Part shown: in pieces, positions 53,348-60,322 of the stretch
Layout of the letters: every line of letters starts with the position of its first letter
Numbering within the stretch: position 1 is the first letter of the stretch
NCBI GenBank assembly: GCA_030950285.1
Contig: JAUZRR010000015.1
Coordinates: forward strand, 43,480 to 107,479
Direction of reading: 5' to 3'
Length of the DNA stretch: 64,000 nt
Source: Planctomycetota bacterium
GTDB lineage: Bacteria; Planctomycetota; Phycisphaerae; Phycisphaerales; UBA1924
Translations under genes and position numbers: made by a program
Notes under the pieces: generated by a model
The model's input: only the letters and a program-made list of their open reading frames with translations
Databases searched by the model: none
What the model was told of the DNA's origin: nothing

Positions 53348-54665
53348 GCCGAGCACCCTTCCCGTTCCGGACCACGATTCCCGGGAACTCGGACGAATCG
53401 CCACGACCCGCACGCAGCTCGTCAAGCAGGCTCGGGAGCCGGCTCAGGCCGCGGAAATCGAGCACCGTTTCTGCCGGACGCACAGGCGCATCCCCGCTGC
53501 ACATCCACGCCGAAAGCGAATCACCGTCGAGCTGATCGGGATGCAGCATGTCAAGCAAGCCCAACTCGGCGAACCGCTCGGCACGGATGATCTGCTCACG
53601 CCGAGGTGTCACCCGAGGCACGATCAACGCCCGCTTCTGCAACGCGAGCACCTCGCACACCGAGTTGTACCCGCCCATGCTGATCACACGATCGGCACAG
53701 CACAAAAGCGGCTCGGGATCGGTCACAAACTCGATCAGCCGCATATCGGGGCGGTTCGCAACCATCGCGTTGAGCAACGCCCGGTCTTCGCCGTCCATCA
53801 ACGGCCCCGTCACAAGCACGCCCCCGCTCCCCGCGGGGAGCTCGGACTGCAAGAAACTCAGCGCCAAAGGCAACCCGTCACGCCCGCCACCGATCGAGCA
53901 CAGCGTCAGCGAGCCGCCCGGGACATCCATGATCTCCGAGAGCGACGGCGACTGCTGCGGCCGAGAACACGAAGCGCTCACCGCCTCGTCCCTCGGGTTC
54001 AGATACCCCGTGTAACGGATCTTGGCCGCGATGTCGGCCGGGATCGAATACTCCTCTTCGATCGCGTACACGTCCCGGTCGCCGTACACCCAGACCCGGT
54101 CGTAATACTCGCGGATCACCCCGATCGTGTTGTCGCGAGCCCACTCACGCCGAACGGTTTCCGGCTCATCAAGAATGTCGCGGATACCCACCACCAGCCG
54201 CGCCCGCGTGTGCTTCTTCAGCCACGCCAGCGACGGCGCCAACTCGCCCAGCACGCCCAGCGGGAGTTTGTCAACAATGAGCACGTCGGGCCGGTACGAC
54301 CGGATCGCGCTGAGAATCAGATCGCTCCGCAACGAGATCAAATCGTCGGTCTCGATGCCCAGCGAACGGGTTTCGTACTTCCCCGCCGCGTCCTTGCCGA
54401 GCGACGGCAGCGTCACACAATCGACACCCTCGGGCAATCCAAACGTCGCCGTCTCGCGCAGCCCCGAAAGCAAAAGGATGCTCGGCGCCGGCTCGATCGC
54501 AGACAACGATCGGCTGATCAGCAGATTGCGACGCAGGTGCCCAAGCCCCTGCGCATCGTGCGAATAGAACGCGATCCGCAGCGGAGAAGAGCCCCGCGAT
54601 CCCTCGCCGTTCAGCGACTCGGCGAGATCAAGCCCGCGAACAAGTTCATCCTCAAAGAACATCAT
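53340..54665 (-). CDS. MurG/GT28-like predicted glycosyltransferase
   Basis: The 441-residue protein has an N-terminal GT-B half beginning RIAFYSHDAQGLGHLRRNLLISRSL, a pattern shared with predicted glycosyltransferases of the MurG-like superfamily. The C-terminal half has LTLCSIGGGRDGLPLALSFL, GVLVTGPLMDGEDR and the donor loop ADRVISMGGYNSVCEVLALQKRALIVPRV. The YTGYLNPRDEAV link between halves is typical. It is the first gene of the leftward operon. A sigma-54 promoter at 54828 and a dyad at 54884 precede it. The leader of about 150 nt contains a perfect 16-bp palindrome ending 17 bases before the ATG. Confidence 0.85.
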   Translation of the reverse strand: MMFFEDELVRGLDLAESLNGEGSRGSSPLRIAFYSHDAQGLGHLRRNLLISRSLSAIEPAPSILLLSGLRETATFGLPEGVDCVTLPSLGKDAAGKYETRSLGIETDDLISLRSDLILSAIRSYRPDVLIVDKLPLGVLGELAPSLAWLKKHTRARLVVGIRDILDEPETVRREWARDNTIGVIREYYDRVWVYGDRDVYAIEEEYSIPADIAAKIRYTGYLNPRDEAVSASCSRPQQSPSLSEIMDVPGGSLTLCSIGGGRDGLPLALSFLQSELPAGSGGVLVTGPLMDGEDRALLNAMVANRPDMRLIEFVTDPEPLLCCADRVISMGGYNSVCEVLALQKRALIVPRVTPRREQIIRAERFAELGLLDMLHPDQLDGDSLSAWMCSGDAPVRPAETVLDFRGLSRLPSLLDELRAGRGDSSEFPGIVVRNGKGARHV

Positions 54666-54681
54666 GGGAAATCACCCGAGA

Positions 54682-54703
54682 GCCAAGACGTCTTGGCCTG
54701 TAC
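54682..54703. promoter_or_regulatory. Perfect palindrome in the leader of the MurG-like gene
   Basis: GCCAAGACGTCTTGGC (54682-54697) is a perfect 16-bp palindrome just before the ribosome-binding region. Overlapping it, TCTTGGCCTGTAC (54691-54703) is repeated exactly at 54881-54893, 190 bp away, where it forms half of the activator dyad. It may be an operator or a hairpin that affects translation. Confidence 0.4.
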
Positions 54704-54827
54704 ATATGGATTGACGACAGCGTGAGAGAGAACCCCGCACACCTACAACAAGCCCCGCTCGGGAGAACCCCGCCGGCCTGAAACACTGCAAAAACTTGTC
54801 ACAGTCCTGACACATACTTCACGAGAC

Positions 54828-54844
54828 TGCAACATTGATGCCAG
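54828..54844 (-). promoter_or_regulatory. Sigma-54 promoter of the leftward glycan/kinase/sulfotransferase operon
   Basis: Leftward sequence CTGGCATCAATGTTGCA matches the -24/-12 consensus (YTGGCAC..N..TTGCW) with GG and GC separated by exactly 10 bases. Predicted transcription starts near 54817, about 150 bp before the first ATG. A TGGC-N8-GCCA dyad is centred 50 bp upstream of the GG. Confidence 0.75.
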
Positions 54845-54883
54845 CACAGAAATGTGCCTTTACGACCCTTTGCAGGGGCCTCT

Positions 54884-54899
54884 TGGCCTGTACTGGCCA
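54884..54899. promoter_or_regulatory. TGGC-N8-GCCA dyad upstream of the operon promoter
   Basis: TGGCCTGTACTGGCCA is a full match to the dyad found in pairs at 36547 and 56094. I see no second full dyad 31 bp either side, so this copy is single. Confidence 0.55.
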
Positions 54900-54934
54900 C
54901 CCGAGCGGTGGTTGGAAGCCAGGTCCCCGAAACG

Positions 54935-55918
54935 TCAGCTCCCGTCCTCACCCACCTCGCGGCTCCACCACGCTTCACACGCCGCCGCGACCTCGGAAAC
55001 CTCCGCCGAGATCGAATCGCAACTCGGCGGATACCCCATATCGGCAAGCTCCTTGCCCGCGAGAGCCTCGAAAAGCTCACGCTCCCGCGCCGACATCTGC
55101 GTCCGCCAGTCGCGCACGCCCCGAGTCGGAGGCAGCCACGCCGCCTTGGCGCTCAGCCCGGGCTCGTGGCGGGTACGCCCCTGGTGGTATTCCAGCATCG
55201 CCGCGTCGAACGGCAACCCGAGAAACTCGGCCATCTCCCGCAACGATGCCTCCGGGTCCTCCACCAGCCGCTCGTAGTTGAACTCACGGTACCTGTCCGT
55301 CGGCAACGCCCGCCCCTGCGCGCACCCGAGCCGAATATCCCGCCTCCACCACAGCGCCCCGATCGCGATCGGCTCCTCTTTCCACAGCTCCAGCTTCGCC
55401 GCCCCCTTGCCCCAGTCCTTGATCGACAACGCCACATCCCGACCGTCACGCACCAGGTGCACAAACCGCGCCCAAGGCAACAACGCGTGCAGCCGTTCCA
55501 GATGACGGCAGTACCCCGGGCTCTTCTCCCCGGCCAGCGGTTTGTCCTGCGATGCCGCCAGCTCGTCGTACACCGCCGAGACAAACTCGCTGTAACGCCC
55601 CCCGCGCTCCACCGCCCGCGCGACCGCCGCGTCGGAAAGCCCCAGCCGCGAAAACCGCGGGTGTGTACACGCCGTTTCGATGACTTTCTGCGACAGCGGC
55701 GGGTCAAACCCCACCGGCTCACCCTTGATCGCCCGCGTGATAAACAGCGAGTCGTACGCGCACGTCAGCGACGGGTGCGCATCGAGCATCCGCTGCAACA
55801 TCGTCGTCCCCGAACGCTGGCACCCCACCACAAACATGTACGGGTTGTGCCGCCCCGCCTTCCCCCGAGGGGCCGCGCCATGGTCCGAGAAAGATTCAGC
55901 TACCGCCTCGGATTTCAA
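54935..55918 (-). CDS. Sulfotransferase
   Basis: The 327-residue cytoplasmic protein has the PAPS-binding P-loop FVVGCQRSGTTMLQRML (about residues 29-45) and the 3'-phosphate motif RFVHLVRDGRDVALSI (about 152-167), then the conserved WWRRDIRLG and YREFNYERLVEDP segments. It closely resembles the C-terminal half of the fusion at 45701 (both end ...TRGVRDWRTQM), so the two are paralogues. It likely sulfates a glycan. It has its own sigma-54 promoter (56016) with paired activator dyads, and 269 bp separate it from the next gene. Confidence 0.92.
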   Translation of the reverse strand: MKSEAVAESFSDHGAAPRGKAGRHNPYMFVVGCQRSGTTMLQRMLDAHPSLTCAYDSLFITRAIKGEPVGFDPPLSQKVIETACTHPRFSRLGLSDAAVARAVERGGRYSEFVSAVYDELAASQDKPLAGEKSPGYCRHLERLHALLPWARFVHLVRDGRDVALSIKDWGKGAAKLELWKEEPIAIGALWWRRDIRLGCAQGRALPTDRYREFNYERLVEDPEASLREMAEFLGLPFDAAMLEYHQGRTRHEPGLSAKAAWLPPTRGVRDWRTQMSARERELFEALAGKELADMGYPPSCDSISAEVSEVAAACEAWWSREVGEDGS

Positions 55919-56015
55919 CGCACTTCTCCCTCAGCAAAGACAAAGGGCACCCGAAGAACCACGGGGGCTCAGACACCGGATCGCGCTCCGCACACAACGA
56001 TCGCCCTCTCCACCA

Positions 56016-56032
56016 TGCAATCGCCGTGCCGA
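56016..56032 (-). promoter_or_regulatory. Sigma-54 promoter of the sulfotransferase gene
   Basis: Leftward TCGGCACGGCGATTGCA matches YTGGCACGRNNNTTGCW at every fixed position but one (C for T before GG), with GG-N10-GC spacing. Start of transcription would be near 56005, about 87 bp before the ATG. Two dyads are centred 72 and 103 bp upstream of the GG, within the usual range for enhancer-binding activators. Confidence 0.8.
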
Positions 56033-56093
56033 GGCCCTTCACCCGCGGGGAGAATCCTTAAGCACAGCTGCCGCAAGGCCCGTCCCTGTCGTG

Positions 56094-56140
56094 TGGCTCT
56101 CTCTGGCCACTGCACACGCCACCCTGGCGAGTTCTGGCCA
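56094..56140. promoter_or_regulatory. Paired TGGC-N8-GCCA activator sites, 31 bp apart
   Basis: TGGCTCTCTCTGGCCA (56094-56109) and TGGCGAGTTCTGGCCA (56125-56140) both match the dyad fully. Their 31-bp period is identical to the pair in front of the two-component operon at 36547-36593, 19.5 kb away. Confidence 0.72.
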
Positions 56141-56175
56141 GATCGCCCCGCATCATTGTGCTCGTTGTCCTGGTG

Positions 56176-56300
56176 GTTGGTGTCCCCTCGCTCGCGCGAG
56201 GGGCTCTAAAATAAGATAGGGAATCGCGGGATCATGAGAGCCCAGGAGAGCCCAGAGATGTGTGGTAGAGCCCCTCGCGCAAGCGAGGGGACAAGGCAAC
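56176..56300. repeat. REPIN-like element (copy 3)
   Basis: GTTGGTGTCCCCTCGCTCGCGCGAGGGGCTC (56176-56206) and GAGCCCCTCGCGCAAGCGAGGGGACAAGGCAAC (56268-56300) are inverted copies with 61 bp between them. The right unit has a G-to-A change in its loop. The outer GGCAAC matches copy 1, which defines the ends of the element. Confidence 0.85.
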
Positions 56301-56387
56301 ACCCGCAAAGATGGTAAAGCTCAACAAAGACCCCTCAACCATAAAGCACGATTCCGCACGATGCGCTATGCCGCTATCAAGAAGGAA

Positions 56388-57821
56388 TCAGAGCCCCGGC
56401 AACGGCCCGGTCGAATCGCCAAAGCTCGCCACGTCGCACCCCATCCGCTCGAGCAGCGCCACGTACAGATCACACATCGGCGTCTCCTTCGGGTAGTGCA
56501 GCAGCCGCCCGGTGTGCATCGTCCCGCCGCCGCCCCCCGCCAGCACGATCGGCAGGTTCTCGTGGTTGTGGATGTTCCCGTCACTGATCCCGCTGCCGTG
56601 CATGATGATGCAGTTGTCCAGCAGCGAGCCCCGCCCCTCGGGCGTCGCGGCCATGCGTTCGAGAAACGCCGCGAACCGCTCGACATAGAACCGGTCGATC
56701 CGGCGGATCTTCTCGACCATCCCCTCGTTGTGCTGGTGGTGCGAAAGCTCGTGGTGCCCCTCGCTCACACCGATCTCCGCAAGCGAACGGTTGCTGCCCC
56801 CGACCCCCACCATAAACGTCGCGATCCGCGTCGAGTCGGTCTGGAACGCCAGCAGCATCATGTCGTACATCAGGTCGATGTGCTCGCTGAGCTTCCGCGG
56901 GATCCCAACCGGCGCGTCATAGTCGGGCAACGGCTCGTCGCCGGTCTCGGTCATCGCGTGCTGAATCCTTCGCTCGATCTCGCGGACCGAGGTCTGAAAC
57001 TCGTCGAGCTTCTGCCGATCGGCCACACCGAGTCGGCGCTCCAGCCGTTCGGCATCCGTCGAAACATAATCGAGCACGCTCGACCGCCGCCGCATCCGGT
57101 CCCGCCGCTCGGCCTTGCCCGTCGCGTCGCCGAACAACCGCTCGAAGACCACCGCCGGATCGACCGACTTGGGCACCGGCGTGTTCTCGTCCCGCCACGC
57201 GACATTGGACGTGTACGCGCACGAATACCCCGAGTCGCAGTTGCCCGCCGGGCGGCTGTTCTCACACCCGATCTCAAGCGACGGCAGCCGGGTCTGGTGC
57301 CCGATCTGTTGGGCGGCAAACTGGTCAACACTCACCCCGAGATTGATATCGTTCCCCGAGGTCTTGCGCGCCTGCCGCCCGGTCAGAAAGGTCGCCGACG
57401 AACGGGCGTGGTCGCCCGGCCCGTCGCCGTTTGAGCGGGCTTTGTCGAGCGTCAGCCCGGTCACGATGTTGATGTGCTTGCGCACGCGCTCCAAGGGCGA
57501 GAGCGTGGGTGAGAGCCGAAAGTCCCGCCCCTCGCCCTCAGGAAGCCAGTGCGGATAGTTCACGCCGTTGGGCGTAAAGATGAACGCCGTACGCAGAGGA
57601 GCTGCGCCCGCCTCTCCAGACGCCCCGAGCACGCCCCCCGCCGCCCGCGCCACCGACGACACGCCCCCCATCGCTTCAAGCCAGGGCAACGCCATCGACA
57701 CCCCAAGCCCGCGCAGCACAGCACGCCGCGAGATCCCCCCGGCCCGCCCGGTCACAAAGTGTGCCGCGGGTGCCGGGTTCGACTTCGACGGGTTTCCCTT
57801 CGATGTGTTCGATTTTTTCAT
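56388..57821 (-). CDS. DUF1552 family protein with Tat-like signal
   Basis: The ATG shares one base with the stop of the upstream DUF1592 gene (TGATG), which fixes the start at MKKSNTSKG (477 residues). A twin-arginine-like signal SRRAVLRGLGVSMALPWLEAM lies at about residues 31-51. The DUF1552 body includes FIFTPNGVNYPHWLPEG, GLTLDKARSNGDGPGDHARSSATFLTG, SLEIGCE and VGVGGSNRSLAEIGVSEGHHELSHHQHN. The family is abundant in planctomycetes, exported, and always linked to its DUF1592 partner; biochemical function is unknown, although secreted polymer breakdown is often suspected. Confidence 0.93.
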   Translation of the reverse strand: MKKSNTSKGNPSKSNPAPAAHFVTGRAGGISRRAVLRGLGVSMALPWLEAMGGVSSVARAAGGVLGASGEAGAAPLRTAFIFTPNGVNYPHWLPEGEGRDFRLSPTLSPLERVRKHINIVTGLTLDKARSNGDGPGDHARSSATFLTGRQARKTSGNDINLGVSVDQFAAQQIGHQTRLPSLEIGCENSRPAGNCDSGYSCAYTSNVAWRDENTPVPKSVDPAVVFERLFGDATGKAERRDRMRRRSSVLDYVSTDAERLERRLGVADRQKLDEFQTSVREIERRIQHAMTETGDEPLPDYDAPVGIPRKLSEHIDLMYDMMLLAFQTDSTRIATFMVGVGGSNRSLAEIGVSEGHHELSHHQHNEGMVEKIRRIDRFYVERFAAFLERMAATPEGRGSLLDNCIIMHGSGISDGNIHNHENLPIVLAGGGGGTMHTGRLLHYPKETPMCDLYVALLERMGCDVASFGDSTGPLPGL

Positions 57822-60202
57822 CACTCGCTCTGCTCCATTGCTCTGCCCCGGCAAGACCGGAACGCCGCGCTCGACACCACGCCCTCGATCAGCGCCCCGA
57901 ACGTGTCGCCGCGCGCCCCCATTTCCTCGACCACCCGCCGCACCGTCGGCCGATCGAACGGCTCGAGCCCGCGCCCGAGCGCATAGGTCAGCACCTGCCT
58001 GGTCAGATTCTCCACGAAATCGTCCGCCCGTGCCAGCACAATCTCGCGGAGTTCGACCGGACCCGAAAACCGCACCCCCCCGGGCAGCTCGCCCGAAGCA
58101 TCAATCGGCACGCCGTACTCGCGCTCCCGCCACCGCCCGATTGCGTCGAAGTTCTCCATCGAAAGCCCGATCGGGTCCATCCGCCGATGGCAGGTGATGC
58201 ACGTCGGATTCGTCAGGTGCGCAGCCAGTTTCTGCCGGGGGGTCGCGTCCTCGGGCAGTGCAGCCGCCGACTGTTCGAGCCGCGGAATATTCGCCGGCGG
58301 CGGCGGCGGCCTGGCGCCCAGCACCTGATCGAGCACATACAGCCCGCGCTTCACCGGGCTCGTCCGCGTCGGGTTGCTCGTCACCGTCAGCACCGCACCC
58401 AGCGTCAAAATCCCCCCCCGAGGCGATTCAGCATCGAGCGACACCCGCCGAAAGTCCTCCCCCTCCACGCCGGGAATCCCGTAGTGCGCCGCGAGGTCCG
58501 CGTTCAAAAACGTCTCCCGGCCTCGGATCAGTTCGAGCACACTCCGCTCGCTCCGCACCACATCACCAAAGAACATCACCGCCTCGGTACGCAGGTCGTC
58601 ACCAAGCTCTGCTGAATACGCCGGGAACACCGCCGGATCGAAATCCATCCGGTCCAGATTGCGCAGCAACAACCACTGCCCGGCAAAGTTCTCAATAAAG
58701 GCATCGGCCCGCGGGTCGGCAAGCATCCGCCGCGCCTGCGCGCGCAGCACACCATCATCAACGAGCTTGCCTTGTTTTGCAACCGCGAGCAACTCCGCAT
58801 CGGGCAAACTGCTCCACAAAAAGTACGACAACCGGCTCGCCAGCTCGTAGCCGCTCAGCGTGTAGACATGCGACGCATCGTCGCTGTGCCGATTCGCAAT
58901 CGAGCGGTACAAAAAATTTGGCGACACAAGCACCGCGCTGAGCACCACCCGCACCGCCTCTTCGTAGGTATCGCCCGCCCCGCGCGAGTCCTCATAGAGC
59001 TTCATCAACCGACGAAACTCTTCATCCCGCAGCGGCCTGCGAAACGCGCTCGCCGCAAACCGAGAGATCACCTTGCGCGCCACCACACGTTCCGCCGCCC
59101 CGTTCGCGCCCTCGCCCGGCCGCACAAACATCACCGTGCCGTACGCCTCGGGACGCTCGAGCCCCTCCTCATCCAACGGCCCGGCCAGCGACACCGCCTC
59201 GATCGCCATGTTCCGGTCCGCGACGTTGGGCACCCAGTAGTCGTTGGTAAACGCCCCCGAGATCCGCCGCGGCCCGGCCTCGAGCCGCACCCGAACCCGG
59301 CACGCCTGCACATCCCCTCGCTCGGCTCCGACAAAGAACTCCCCCACCTCGCGCCCATCGACACGCACGCTCAACCGAGGCAACTCGTCGCCGCCCGGCG
59401 TGCCCCACGCCTCGACAATCACCTCGTACTCACCAGTCAACGGCACCTCAACAGCCGCCGTCACCTCGGCATTTGTCGTCAGAAAGTACCCCCCGGCACT
59501 CAAGGGTCGGCTCTCCCGCGAGACCTCCAGCGGGTGCAGATTCCGCGGCTCGTCGCCCACCGCCACCACCGGACCCAGCCCGATCTCGATCGCCCGCTCG
59601 GCCGCGTCAAGATACAGCTCGAGCTGCAACGTCGACATGCTCAGCACGTCCGCGTTGTTGTCAAAGCCGTAGCCCGTCCCGTCCGGAGGCAACCGCGCCG
59701 CGAGATCGATCGAATCCGGATCAACCCCCAGCAGGTCCCGCAGCGTGTTGCGATACTCGGCCTTGTTGAGCCGATGGATCGTGAACCACCCCGGGTCGAT
59801 CTCCCCGTCGGGCGGCGTGTACCGCAGCACGTCGTCGATCCACTGCACGATCGTCAGCCGCTCGAGCTCGGTCGGCTGGGGCTCGTCTTCCGGGGGCATG
59901 TCCCCGAAGTGGACCATCTCCCGCGCGACCTTCCAGTCCTCAGCGATCGCAAGAAAGTCCGCGATCGTCTCGACACCCTCAAAGCGGATGTCAGACTTGG
60001 ACTTGCGATAGCCGTGACACCCAAAGCAGTGCTGCTCCATGATCGGGGCGACGTTCTCCGCGAAGCGCTGTTCGAGCACCCGCCCCAGCACGTCCGGCCC
60101 GGAAGGCTCAGAATCCCCACCCCCGGGCTGCCCCGCCGCAAACCACCCACCCGCCGAGAGCAGGCCAACCCCAGCAATCACACCCAATCGTCTCCAGAAC
60201 AT
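57821..60202 (-). CDS. DUF1592/DUF1588/DUF1587-type planctomycete protein with cytochrome-like haem motif
   Basis: The 793-residue protein has a signal segment (LGVIAGVGLLSAGGWFAAG) and a cytochrome c-like N-terminal domain with CFGCH (about residues 59-63) and the distal Met in FGDMPPEDEP. After it come DUF1587 (IHRLNKAEYRNTLRDLLGVD), DUF1595 (FASSAFRRPL-like ISRFAASAFRRPLRDEEF), DUF1592 (VLVSPNFLYR...LSGYELASRLSYFLWSSLPD), DUF1588 (TSPVKRGLYVLDQVLG...TCITCHRRMDPIGLSMENFD) and DUF1585 (FVENLTRQVLTYALGRGLEP). It is the standard partner of DUF1552. It diverges from the amidohydrolase gene. Confidence 0.94.
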   Translation of the reverse strand: MFWRRLGVIAGVGLLSAGGWFAAGQPGGGDSEPSGPDVLGRVLEQRFAENVAPIMEQHCFGCHGYRKSKSDIRFEGVETIADFLAIAEDWKVAREMVHFGDMPPEDEPQPTELERLTIVQWIDDVLRYTPPDGEIDPGWFTIHRLNKAEYRNTLRDLLGVDPDSIDLAARLPPDGTGYGFDNNADVLSMSTLQLELYLDAAERAIEIGLGPVVAVGDEPRNLHPLEVSRESRPLSAGGYFLTTNAEVTAAVEVPLTGEYEVIVEAWGTPGGDELPRLSVRVDGREVGEFFVGAERGDVQACRVRVRLEAGPRRISGAFTNDYWVPNVADRNMAIEAVSLAGPLDEEGLERPEAYGTVMFVRPGEGANGAAERVVARKVISRFAASAFRRPLRDEEFRRLMKLYEDSRGAGDTYEEAVRVVLSAVLVSPNFLYRSIANRHSDDASHVYTLSGYELASRLSYFLWSSLPDAELLAVAKQGKLVDDGVLRAQARRMLADPRADAFIENFAGQWLLLRNLDRMDFDPAVFPAYSAELGDDLRTEAVMFFGDVVRSERSVLELIRGRETFLNADLAAHYGIPGVEGEDFRRVSLDAESPRGGILTLGAVLTVTSNPTRTSPVKRGLYVLDQVLGARPPPPPANIPRLEQSAAALPEDATPRQKLAAHLTNPTCITCHRRMDPIGLSMENFDAIGRWREREYGVPIDASGELPGGVRFSGPVELREIVLARADDFVENLTRQVLTYALGRGLEPFDRPTVRRVVEEMGARGDTFGALIEGVVSSAAFRSCRGRAMEQSE

Positions 60203-60322
60203 CCCGCCTCCGTGCCGCCCTCTGCAATATCCCGGGCCCCGTCGCCCGGCTCATCAAGAACACGCCACACCATACCACAACTCCCCGCCGCCCAGAGCGC
60301 CAATCCGGGGGTAGGCTTTGCC

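Larger units (their letters stand above)
55919..56387. other. Gene-free region upstream of the sulfotransferase: sigma-54 promoter, paired dyads, REPIN
   Basis: I find no supported gene in these 469 bases. They hold, from left to right, a leader of about 85 nt for the sulfotransferase, the sigma-54 promoter, the two dyads and a REPIN-like element. The last 87 bases before the DUF1552 stop show nothing recognisable. Confidence 0.7.

Noticed and set aside
58772-60322. Long N-terminal extension of the amidohydrolase ORF
   Set aside because: It is antisense to the DUF1592 gene, and a signal peptide starts at 60323.
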